14,297 nucleotides of DNA from UBA1738 sp045658645 (GCA_045658645.1 JAZOVJ010000032.1:1-14297), one strand, 5' to 3'. Positions 8,212-14,176 are shown, counted from the stretch's first letter. Numbers and translations: made by a program. The notes: a model not told the origin generated them from the sequence alone.

Positions 8212-9450
8212 TTAATAAATAGGATATTTAGCGCAAAGCTCCTGTACTTCTTTTGAAATTCGGTCTTTTGAGTTTTCAAAGTCGGTTACAGTATCATAAA
8301 TCCAGCCTGCAATCTTCTTCATCTCTTCTTCACCAAAGCCTCTGCTTGTTACAGCAGGTGTTCCAATTCTGATACCGCTTGTTACAAATGGGCTTTCAGG
8401 GTCGTTAGGGATTGCATTTTTATTGACAGTAATATGAACTTCGTCAAGACGTTTTTCAAGCTCTTTACCTGTAACACCAAACGGAGTTAAGTTCAAAAGC
8501 ATAAGGTGGTTGTCTGTACCGCCTGATACAATCTTGAATCCTTTGTTCAAAAGTTCTTCTGATAAAACCTTTGCATTTTTTATGATTTGCTGCTGATATT
8601 CCTTAAATTCAGGCTTCAGTGCTTCACCGAACGCAACTGCCTTTGCGGCGATAATGTGCATTAGCGGTCCTCCCTGAACTCCCGGGAATACTGCCTTGTC
8701 TATCTGTTTTGCCAAGGCTTCTTTGCAAAGGATAAGACCGCCTCTCGGGCCACGAAGTGTCTTATGTGTTGTTGTTGTAACAACATCTGCATAAGGTACC
8801 GGGCTTGGATGAAGCCCCGCTGCAACAAGACCTGCAATATGTGCTATATCAACCATCATATATGCTCCAACCTCGTCACAGATTTCACGGATTTTTGCAA
8901 AATCAATCGTTCTTGAGTATGCACTTGCGCCTGAAACGATAAGTTTCGGCTTACATTCAAGAGCAATTTCACGCATTTTATCATAGTCGATAGTTTCTGT
9001 GCCGTCTGCAACCTCGTAAGGTACTACGTTAAAGTACTTGCCTGAAATATTAACAGGTGACCCGTGAGATAAGTGTCCGCCGTGAGCAAGACTCATACCC
9101 ATAACAGTATCGCCAGGCTCTAATAATGCAAAAAATGTTGCAAGGTTTGCATTTGCGCCACTGTGTGGCTGTACGTTTGCGTGTTCTGCTCCAAAAAGCT
9201 TCTTAGCTCTTTCTCTTGCAATTTCCTCAACTACGTCAACGTGCACGCATCCGCCGTAATATCTTTTTCCCGGATAACCCTCTGCATATTTGTTTGTCAA
9301 AACTGTTCCTGCTGCAAGCAGTACTGCTTTTGAAACTATATTTTCTGATGCGATTAGCTCGATATTATGCTGCTGTCTTTTAAATTCATCGTTACAGGCA
9401 GCATATACTTCGCTATCAAAATTTTCTAATTCCTCAAAAAAGTTGTTCAT
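8212..9450 (-). CDS. glyA: Serine hydroxymethyltransferase
   Basis: This PLP enzyme interconverts serine plus THF with glycine plus 5,10-methylene-THF. The protein is 412 residues from the ATG at 9450, a typical length. PLP-binding lysine is Lys230 in VVTTTTHKTLRGPRGG, the aspartate stacking against the PLP ring nitrogen is Asp201 (VDIAH), and YAEGYPGKRYYGG at about 55-67 is the conserved N-terminal motif. A TTG at 9453 is also in frame; GGAGG lies 10 nt from the ATG and 7 nt from the TTG, so the extra codon cannot be excluded. It sits between AICAR transformylase and purD. That placement is functionally coherent: glycine feeds PurD, and the one-carbon unit feeds the formyl-THF needed by PurN and the transformylase. 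Confidence 0.97.
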   Translation of the reverse strand: MNNFFEELENFDSEVYAACNDEFKRQQHNIELIASENIVSKAVLLAAGTVLTNKYAEGYPGKRYYGGCVHVDVVEEIARERAKKLFGAEHANVQPHSGANANLATFFALLEPGDTVMGMSLAHGGHLSHGSPVNISGKYFNVVPYEVADGTETIDYDKMREIALECKPKLIVSGASAYSRTIDFAKIREICDEVGAYMMVDIAHIAGLVAAGLHPSPVPYADVVTTTTHKTLRGPRGGLILCKEALAKQIDKAVFPGVQGGPLMHIIAAKAVAFGEALKPEFKEYQQQIIKNAKVLSEELLNKGFKIVSGGTDNHLMLLNLTPFGVTGKELEKRLDEVHITVNKNAIPNDPESPFVTSGIRIGTPAVTSRGFGEEEMKKIAGWIYDTVTDFENSKDRISKEVQELCAKYPIY

Positions 9451-9470
9451 CAATTAAAGTCCTCCGAATA

Positions 9471-10655
9471 TTAGTGATGGAATAATCTCATCTTTGTCAT
9501 AGCCATTACCATACCATACTTGTTACAGGTATCAATTACATTATCGTCACGAATTGAACCACCTGGCTGAGCTATGTAAGAAACACCGCTTCTCTTTGCT
9601 CTTTCGATGTTATCGCCAAATGGGAAAAATGCATCTGAGCCTAAAGATACACCCGTGATTTTTGAAAGGTATTCTCTCTGCTCCGCTCTTGTAAATGGTT
9701 CAGGCTTTTGGGTAAATAAAGTTTCCCAGATGCCGTCAGCCAGAACCTCATCATAGTCTTCACCAAGATAAACATCAATTGCATTATCACGGTCAGCACG
9801 GCGAACGCTATCCTTAAACGGAAGATTTAGAACCTTGTCACTCTGACGAAGATGCCAGTAGTCAGCCTTACCGCCCGCAAGACGTGTGCAGTGAATTCTT
9901 GACTGTTGTCCTGCACCAACACCGATTGCCTGTCCGTCCTTTGCATAGCAAACAGAGTTTGACTGTGTGTACTTAAGAGTAATAAGTGCGATGATAAGGT
10001 CACGCTTTGCATCCTCAGGCATTTCCTTATTATCTGTTACTATATCTGTTAAAAGTTCATTATCAATTTTGAAGTTATTTCTTCCCTGTTCAAATGTGAT
10101 GCCGAAAACCTGTTTCTTTTCCTGTTCAGTAGGAACATATTCAGGATCGATTTTGATTACATTATATGTTCCCTTTCTCTTTGCTTTTAAAAGTTCAAGT
10201 GCTTCCGGGTCATAATCAGGAGCGATAACGCCGTCTGATACTTCACGGGCAATAATCTTTGCAGTTGTAACGTCACACTTATCTGACAGTGCAATCCAGT
10301 CACCGTATGAACTCATTCTGTCTGTTCCTCTTGCTCTTGCATAGGCAGTAGCCATTGGGGAATCGTCAAGGCCCTCAATATCGTCTACAAAGCAAGCCTT
10401 TTTAAGCTTTTCGCTCATCTTTATACCAACTGCCGCAGATGTAGGGCTTACATGCTTAAATGAAGTTGCAGCACACATGCCAAGTGCTTCTTTGATTTCC
10501 TTTACAAGCTGCCAGCTGTTAAATGCATCAAGGAAATTGATAAATCCAGGTCTTCCGTTCAATATTTCGATAGGAAGCTCGCTGCCATCGTGCATATATA
10601 TCTTTGATGGCTTCTGATTAGGATTACAACCGTATTTTAATTCAAACTCTTTCAT
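9471..10655 (-). CDS. purH: Stand-alone AICAR (phosphoribosylaminoimidazolecarboxamide) formyltransferase
   Basis: This enzyme transfers the formyl group of 10-formyl-THF to AICAR (ZMP) to give FAICAR. The 394-residue protein corresponds only to the transformylase part of PurH; the MGS-like IMP cyclohydrolase domain is absent. Visible motifs are LKYGCNPNQ at 6-14 (compare RYGxNPHQ of PurH), the catalytic Lys67-His68 pair in SFKHVSPTSAAVG, GVGAGQQSR, DAFFPFGDNIERA and AQPGGSIRDD near the C-terminus, with a closing MRLFHH. ATG at 10655 is chosen over the adjacent GTG at 10658 because AAGGAG is 8 nt away. The TAA of the preceding cyclohydrolase gene overlaps that ribosome site. The neighbouring purO-like gene supplies the missing activity. 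The symbol purH is used for homology; the protein is monofunctional. Confidence 0.93.
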   Translation of the reverse strand: MKEFELKYGCNPNQKPSKIYMHDGSELPIEILNGRPGFINFLDAFNSWQLVKEIKEALGMCAATSFKHVSPTSAAVGIKMSEKLKKACFVDDIEGLDDSPMATAYARARGTDRMSSYGDWIALSDKCDVTTAKIIAREVSDGVIAPDYDPEALELLKAKRKGTYNVIKIDPEYVPTEQEKKQVFGITFEQGRNNFKIDNELLTDIVTDNKEMPEDAKRDLIIALITLKYTQSNSVCYAKDGQAIGVGAGQQSRIHCTRLAGGKADYWHLRQSDKVLNLPFKDSVRRADRDNAIDVYLGEDYDEVLADGIWETLFTQKPEPFTRAEQREYLSKITGVSLGSDAFFPFGDNIERAKRSGVSYIAQPGGSIRDDNVIDTCNKYGMVMAMTKMRLFHH

Positions 10656-10667
10656 CACTTGCTCTCC

Positions 10668-11384
10668 TTATTTATTTTTATTTATCATTCTGTTTGTAAC
10701 TTCTCCGGTTTGTAAGTCAACAAATCTTGTGTAAATAGAAATTTTGTTGTCTTCGTTTAGATTTTCCCAGATTTCCTTTGTAAATGCGTCAATGTCATTT
10801 GGAATTTCAACTCTTTCAGGCTCACCGCAGAATGTTGGAATAGGATTTCCGTCATGCTGGTATGTGTGAATGAAATGTCCAAGTCCTGAAAGTGCTGAAT
10901 ATGCAAAGGTAAATCTGTTACAAGCAGTTCCTTCAGGGTCTGCGCTCTTTAAAATGCTCATCTGGTAAGTAAAGTCACCCTCATCAAATGTAAGCATACC
11001 GCTTATTCTTGGTGTAAAGTTTGGAGCATCAGGCTCAAACTCACGTGTTTCCAAGCTATCAGAAAAGCTCTTGCCTTCTTTAAGAAAATCATAGATTGTA
11101 TCTGTCTGGTCACCGTTTGTAACAATAAGATTGTTTTCAAAAACTCTGATTGGTGAATAGATAATAAGACTTGGGTCCTCAACCTTTGATGCATCAAACG
11201 GGTGAATAATAACCTCTTCGCCATCTTCAACAAATACTCTGTTTCTTGAGTTTTCTGATCTACCCATGATGAAATATGCGATAGCAGCCTTTGTTCCGTC
11301 TTCGGTTTTACCGATAACGATACCTCTGCCCACATATGAATTATCTTTTATAAGTTCTCCGATTTTATCTGTCTTATAAGGCAT
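10668..11384 (-). CDS. purO: IMP cyclohydrolase, PurO (archaeal-type) family
   Basis: This 238-residue protein is assigned to the PurO-type IMP cyclohydrolase family, which closes FAICAR to IMP. It shares the layout of archaeal PurO (about 200 residues): an N-terminal YVGRGIVIG (17-25), a strand ending in GRSENSRNR (41-49; compare SRSFPNR in archaea) and VTNGDQTDT at 88-96 (compare VSNGSHTD). EPDAPNFTPRISG at 117-129 follows. It has no resemblance to the MGS-like cyclohydrolase domain of PurH. Its position next to a transformylase-only gene strongly supports the role, since otherwise the operon would lack the last step. The ATG overlaps the purN stop by 11 nt, and GGAGG lies 9 nt upstream inside purN. 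Confidence 0.88.
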   Translation of the reverse strand: MPYKTDKIGELIKDNSYVGRGIVIGKTEDGTKAAIAYFIMGRSENSRNRVFVEDGEEVIIHPFDASKVEDPSLIIYSPIRVFENNLIVTNGDQTDTIYDFLKEGKSFSDSLETREFEPDAPNFTPRISGMLTFDEGDFTYQMSILKSADPEGTACNRFTFAYSALSGLGHFIHTYQHDGNPIPTFCGEPERVEIPNDIDAFTKEIWENLNEDNKISIYTRFVDLQTGEVTNRMINKNK

Positions 11385-11991
11385 TGTTCTTTTCCTCCAA
11401 CATCTTTTTAGAAATTATTTCAGTAGCTTCCGGCAAAATCTTCCATTCCGCCTCTTCCATTATTCTCTTCTGCAAAACTTCAGGGGTGTCACCTTCTTTA
11501 ATTTCCACAGCTTTTTGAAGAATAATCTTTCCGCCGTCAGGAATTTCGTTTACAAAGTGAACTGTAGCACCGCTCACCTTAACTCCGTATGAAAGTGCCG
11601 CTTCGTGAACACGAAGTCCGTAAAAGCCTTTTCCGCAAAATGACGGAATAAGGGACGGATGAACATTTATAATTCTTTCTTTATAGCGTTTTGTGAAATC
11701 TTCGCTTAAAATACTCATAAATCCTGCAAGGACTATAAGGTCAATTTCGTAGTCTTCCAACGCTTTTATGATTTTCTCTTCAAAAGCTTTCTGGTCAGGA
11801 TTATCCTTTCGGGAAACAATAGCAGTATCAATACCGTTATTTTCAGCACGCTCCAATGCATATGCAGTAGGGTTGCTTGATACAACAAGCTTGATTTTTC
11901 CGCTTTTTATGATTCCTGCCCTTTCGGCATCGATAAGTGCCTGAAGATTTGTACCGCCGCCGGAAACAAACACGGCAATATTGGTTAGCAT
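11374..11991 (-). CDS. purN: Phosphoribosylglycinamide (GAR) formyltransferase, folate-dependent
   Basis: PurN formylates GAR to FGAR with 10-formyl-THF. The 205-residue length is normal. The N-terminal phosphate-binding loop is FVSGGGTNLQAL (8-19). The catalytic triad is Asn109 and His111 (INVHPSLIPSF) plus Asp152 (EIPDGG). The stretch GKGFYGLRVHEAAL after the active-site loop is a few residues longer than in the E. coli enzyme, as in other Firmicutes PurN proteins. The ATG overlaps the purM stop by 7 nt (ATGCTAA), and the 3' end overlaps the purO start by 11 nt. No formate-dependent PurT is present in the window, so this step depends on folate. Confidence 0.96.
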   Translation of the reverse strand: MLTNIAVFVSGGGTNLQALIDAERAGIIKSGKIKLVVSSNPTAYALERAENNGIDTAIVSRKDNPDQKAFEEKIIKALEDYEIDLIVLAGFMSILSEDFTKRYKERIINVHPSLIPSFCGKGFYGLRVHEAALSYGVKVSGATVHFVNEIPDGGKIILQKAVEIKEGDTPEVLQKRIMEEAEWKILPEATEIISKKMLEEKNNAL

Positions 11992-13025
11992 ATAACCACT
12001 CTTTCCTCACCCTTGGTGATGTTACCGATAATATATGCATCTTCACCATTTTCTTTTAGTACATCAAGTGCCTTTGCAGCATCTTCTTTTGAAACAACAA
12101 TGCTCATACCAACACCCATATTAAATGTGTTGAACATATCGTGTTCTGAAATATCACCAGTCTTCTGCAGAAGCTCAAAAATAGGAAGAACCTTCACATC
12201 ACTTCTCTTGATATTTGCAGTGAATCCCTTTGGAATACTACGTGGAATATTTTCATAGAAGCCTCCGCCGGTAATGTGAGAAACGGCCTTAACTGTAACT
12301 GCATCAAAAAGTGCAAGCATAGGCTTTACATAAATCTTTGTCGGTGTTAAAAGAGTTTCACCGATTGACTTTCCGTCAAGTTCAGCAAGTGGCTTTTTGA
12401 TGTCTGCATTTTCAACATCAAATACCTTTCTTACCAATGAGAAACCGTTTGAGTGAACACCACTTGACGGAAGTGCAATAATAACGTCACCCTCTTCAAT
12501 CTTTGAGTTGTCAAGCACCTTTGATTTATCAACAACACCAACAGAAAATCCTGCCAAGTCGTATTCGTCAATCGGGTAGAAGCCCGGCATTTCAGCAGTT
12601 TCACCACCGATAAGTTCACAGCCTGACTGAACACAGCCCTCTGCAATACCTGAAACGATTTCAGCAATCTTTTCAGGATAGTTCTTTCCGCAAGCTATGT
12701 AGTCTAAGAAGAACAACGGCTTTGCACCAACGCAGATAATGTCATTAACACACATTGCCACGCAGTCAATACCAACTGTATCGTGCTTGTCCATCAAAAA
12801 TGCCATCTTAAGCTTTGTACCAACGCCGTCAGTACCACTTACAAGACAAGGCTTTTCAAGACCTGTCATATCAAGCTCAAAAAGTCCGCCAAAGCCACCG
12901 ATATCGGAAGCCTTTCCGTTTATCATAGTTCTTGCAATATGCTGTTTCATAAGTTCCACAGCCTTGTAACCTGCAGTGATGTCAACACCTGCCGCTTTGT
13001 ATGTTTCGCTAAAGCTCTTTTCCAC
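11985..13025 (-). CDS. purM: Phosphoribosylformylglycinamidine cyclo-ligase (AIR synthetase)
   Basis: PurM closes FGAM to aminoimidazole ribonucleotide (AIR) using ATP. It is full length at 346 residues. The N-terminal half carries GVDITAGYKAV (13-23), SGTDGVGTKLKMAF, DCVAMCVNDIICVGA and GGETAEMPGFY. The C-terminal half has PSSGVHSNGFSLVR, LTPTKIYVKP and HITGGGFYENIPR. Together these are the standard PurM/AIRS signature blocks. The start is GTG at 13025: GGAGG lies 8 nt upstream and no closer ATG is in frame. The 19-nt gap to purE has room only for the ribosome site, so both genes share one transcript. Confidence 0.97.
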   Translation of the reverse strand: MEKSFSETYKAAGVDITAGYKAVELMKQHIARTMINGKASDIGGFGGLFELDMTGLEKPCLVSGTDGVGTKLKMAFLMDKHDTVGIDCVAMCVNDIICVGAKPLFFLDYIACGKNYPEKIAEIVSGIAEGCVQSGCELIGGETAEMPGFYPIDEYDLAGFSVGVVDKSKVLDNSKIEEGDVIIALPSSGVHSNGFSLVRKVFDVENADIKKPLAELDGKSIGETLLTPTKIYVKPMLALFDAVTVKAVSHITGGGFYENIPRSIPKGFTANIKRSDVKVLPIFELLQKTGDISEHDMFNTFNMGVGMSIVVSKEDAAKALDVLKENGEDAYIIGNITKGEERVVIC

Positions 13026-13044
13026 TTTTATGTCCTCCTTAAAA

Positions 13045-13539
13045 TTACTTATTGTATTTTTCTTCTATGTTTTTATTTTTTTCCAAAACCTTTTCATAGC
13101 CTGCTTTTCTCTGTTCTGCAAGCTTTTCAGAAAGTGAGGCATCCTCTACCGCTAAAATCTGAATTGCTAAAAGTGCCGCATTCTGTGCACCGTTCACACC
13201 TACTGTTGCAACAGGGATTCCCGGCGGCATCATTACTGTTGATAAAAGTGCATCCATTCCGTCAAACGCTGCAGCTTTAATCGGTATACCGATAACCGGA
13301 AGCAATGTATTTGCCGCGATTGCACCTGCTAAGTGTGCAGCCATACCTGCCGCTGCGATGATAACACCAAATCCATTTTCCTTGGCATTTTGTGAAAATT
13401 CTTTTGATTCTTCAGGGGTTCTGTGCGCAGAGAACACGTGTACCTCGTGTGGTACTCCAAATTCTGCCAGAGTGTTGATTGCTTTTTCTACAACAGGCAA
13501 ATCGCTGTCTGAACCCATAATAATTGCAACCTTTTTCAT
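13045..13539 (-). CDS. purE: 5-(carboxyamino)imidazole ribonucleotide mutase (class I PurE)
   Basis: This first gene of the operon encodes 164 residues, normal for the octameric bacterial PurE. Signature blocks are IMGSDSDLPVV (7-17), VFSAHRTPEE (35-44) with the catalytic His39, AAAGMAAHLAGAIAA, PVIGIPI and the MPPGIPVATVGVNGAQNAALLA stretch. Class I enzymes convert N5-CAIR to CAIR and need PurK to make N5-CAIR; purK is not in this window, so it must lie elsewhere or PurE acts as a class II AIR carboxylase. The sequence reads more like class I. AAAGGAGAGG lies about 5 nt before the ATG and directly follows the riboswitch terminator. Confidence 0.96.
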   Translation of the reverse strand: MKKVAIIMGSDSDLPVVEKAINTLAEFGVPHEVHVFSAHRTPEESKEFSQNAKENGFGVIIAAAGMAAHLAGAIAANTLLPVIGIPIKAAAFDGMDALLSTVMMPPGIPVATVGVNGAQNAALLAIQILAVEDASLSEKLAEQRKAGYEKVLEKNKNIEEKYNK

Positions 13540-13558
13540 AAAACCTCTCCTTTCAAAT

Positions 13559-13597
13559 ATAAAAAGGCGTACCTATTCTGCTAATGATAGGTACGCC
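13559..13597 (-). terminator. Intrinsic terminator controlled by the ZTP riboswitch
   Basis: On the minus strand GGCGTACCTAT (13597-13587) and ATAGGTACGCC (13576-13566) form a perfect 11-bp stem with a 10-nt loop, followed by TTTTTATAT. The 5' arm of this hairpin includes the GGC that is also the 3' strand of the riboswitch P3 helix. The two folds therefore compete. The purE ribosome site begins right after the T-run. Confidence 0.93.
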
Positions 13598-13668
13598 CAG
13601 ACGGTCGGCAATAGCCATCCGCTGCTCCCCTGCGGTTAATCCGCAAATCCGTCAGTTACAGCAGATTT
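13594..13668 (-). ncRNA. ZTP (pfl motif) riboswitch aptamer
   Basis: Minus-strand RNA upstream of purE matches the pfl/ZTP aptamer. P1 is CTGCT (13664-13660) with AGCAG (13626-13622). The conserved TAACTGACGG junction follows, then P2 TGCGG (13645-13641) with CCGCA (13635-13631), then GGGGAGCAG. After a short linker comes the hallmark GCCGACCGTCTGGGC (13609-13595). The expected pseudoknot is present: GACGG (13653-13649) in the first junction can pair with CCGTC (13604-13600) in the P3 loop. Ligand binding (ZMP/ZTP) should stabilise P3 and the pseudoknot and so prevent the overlapping terminator, turning the operon on when 10-formyl-THF is scarce. The on-switch logic is known for this class; here it is inferred from the overlap. 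Confidence 0.93.
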
Positions 13669-13679
13669 TATCACTTAAA

Positions 13680-13708
13680 ATTCTATCATACGGGCGGATA
13701 ATTGTCAA
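13680..13708 (-). promoter_or_regulatory. Main sigma-A promoter of the purine operon
   Basis: A consensus -35 TTGACA (13708-13703) and a -10 TAGAAT (13685-13680) are separated by exactly 17 nt on the minus strand. Transcription would start near 13673, a few bases before the riboswitch P1 helix. That position fits a leader that begins with the aptamer. Confidence 0.85.
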
Positions 13709-13712
13709 GCAA

Positions 13713-13741
13713 ATTATACGCCATTTTGACATTTTTCGTAA
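13713..13741 (-). promoter_or_regulatory. Possible second upstream promoter of the purine operon
   Basis: A perfect TATAAT (13718-13713) lies 17 nt downstream of a poor -35 (TTACGA, 13741-13736). It sits just upstream of the main promoter and would add about 33 nt to the leader. The weak -35 keeps this tentative. Confidence 0.3.
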
Positions 13742-13805
13742 CTTTTATACTACCGTTTATTCTTTTTTATATTATGTATGTAAAATATGCACACAAGAAT
13801 GTTTT

Positions 13806-13877
13806 TTAGTTCATTTTCAGTACTGATTTTACTATTCCGGCTAATAACTTTGGCATCTTAACTACAACAACTTTCAT
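13806..13877 (-). CDS. spoVM: SpoVM-like sporulation peptide (23 residues)
   Basis: This 24-codon frame (ATG at 13877, TAA at 13806) encodes a peptide beginning MKVVVVKMPKLLAGIV and ending KSVLKMN. It aligns without gaps to B. subtilis SpoVM (start MKFYTIKLPKFLGGIVR): M1, K2, K7, P9, K10, L12, G14, I15, V16 and L20 are identical and most other positions are conservative. SpoVM is an amphipathic helix that binds the convex outer forespore membrane and anchors SpoIVA to begin coat assembly; Pro9 is important for that localisation. The peptide is 3 residues shorter than the B. subtilis 26-mer at the C-terminus. GGGTGA lies just upstream with short spacing (about 4 nt). It lies 70 nt after a small membrane-protein gene on the same strand. 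Identity rests on pattern recognition, but the match is strong for so short a peptide. Confidence 0.8.
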   Translation of the reverse strand: MKVVVVKMPKLLAGIVKSVLKMN

Positions 13878-13896
13878 ACTTCACCCATATCTTTCT

Positions 13897-13939
13897 GCCT
13901 GCGTTTTTCATTTTGTATTTTCGCAGGCTAAAAATACAA
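13897..13939 (-). repeat. Two mutually exclusive inverted repeats ahead of the spoVM-like gene
   Basis: TTGTATTTT (13913-13921) and AAAATACAA (13931-13939) form a perfect 9-bp inverted repeat around the loop CGCAGGCTA. Seven of the loop bases, CGCAGGC (13922-13928), are perfectly complementary to GCCTGCG at 13897-13903. The RNA could therefore form either hairpin or a pseudoknot. The structure lies in the 70-nt leader between the 50-residue gene and the spoVM-like gene. No U-tract follows either stem on the minus strand, so it is not an ordinary terminator. Confidence 0.5.
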
Positions 13940-13947
13940 AAAAGGTG

Positions 13948-14100
13948 TCAGAATCTGAACAGGCAACAATAGGCTATTAAAACTATCAGGACGGTTTCTA
14001 TTACCGCAACAAGATATATAGGAAACACCATTCCGCATATTATTCCTATACAAAACATCAGTGCAGCAAGCCCTATAGCCTTGCAACCCAATTTGAACAT
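13948..14100 (-). CDS. Small two-helix membrane protein of unknown function (50 residues)
   Basis: An ATG at 14100 opens a 50-residue frame beginning MFKLGCKAIGL and ending AYCCLFRF. It is preceded by AAAAGGGGTG with a 6-nt spacing, a near-ideal ribosome site. Two hydrophobic segments (about residues 8-26 and 29-48) flank a short FPIY turn, with a lone Glu35 in the second helix. Basic residues at Lys3 and Lys7 and at Arg49 suggest both ends face the cytoplasm. I do not recognise a named family; the composition resembles small uncharacterised membrane proteins of Clostridia. A longer frame from an ATG at 14125 covers the same DNA, but that ATG lies upstream of this ribosome site and its product is not protein-like. 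The spoVM-like gene follows 70 nt downstream, and the promoter context hints at sporulation expression. Confidence 0.65.
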   Translation of the reverse strand: MFKLGCKAIGLAALMFCIGIICGMVFPIYLVAVIETVLIVLIAYCCLFRF

Positions 14101-14129
14101 TCCAAGCACCCCTTTTCTCTACCATACTA

Positions 14130-14157
14130 TATGATATGCCAAAAGGGATTTTTGGTG
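14130..14157 (-). promoter_or_regulatory. Possible sporulation-type (sigma-K/E-like) promoter of the small membrane protein
   Basis: On the minus strand CATATCATA (14138-14130) fits the CATAnnnTA -10 pattern of the mother-cell sigma factors. A CACC (14157-14154) containing the short AC -35 element of sigma-K lies 16 nt upstream of it. No convincing housekeeping promoter with 16-18 nt spacing was found here. The -35 element is tiny, so chance agreement is quite possible. Confidence 0.3.
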
Positions 14158-14168
14158 AAAACTTTTGG
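14139..14168. repeat. Short CCAAAAG/CTTTTGG inverted repeat between divergent genes
   Basis: CCAAAAG (14139-14145) is repeated in inverted form as CTTTTGG (14162-14168), with another TTTTGG at 14150-14155 that can pair with the first CCAAAA. The repeat overlaps the presumed -35/spacer of the minus-strand promoter and ends 8 nt before the -35 of the tRNA promoter. It may be an operator-like site or a chance AT-rich repeat. Confidence 0.3.
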
Positions 14169-14176
14169 TAAAGGTA

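Noticed and set aside
13559..13668. Guanine/adenine-type purine riboswitch or T-box leader ahead of purE
   Set aside because: The conserved loop-loop elements of the purine riboswitch and the T-box TGGN motif are absent, while the ZTP blocks fit throughout.
13680..13800. PurR operator (PurBox pair) upstream of the operon
   Set aside because: Only an isolated ACGAA is seen near 13737. The paired, spaced CCGAAC-type motifs needed for a PurBox call are not present.
13584..13826. Plus-strand 80-codon frame across the riboswitch and promoter
   Set aside because: It runs antisense through the aptamer, the terminator arm, the pur promoter and the end of the spoVM-like gene, without a ribosome site.
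13897..13928. GCCTGCG/CGCAGGC hairpin as an intrinsic terminator of the 50-residue gene
   Set aside because: The 18-nt loop is long and no U-tract follows on the minus strand, so termination is not supported.
13928..14125. Minus-strand 65-codon frame from an ATG at 14125
   Set aside because: Its start lies upstream of the AAAAGGGGTG ribosome site that serves the 50-residue frame, and its product lacks protein-like features. The other frame gives two clean membrane helices.
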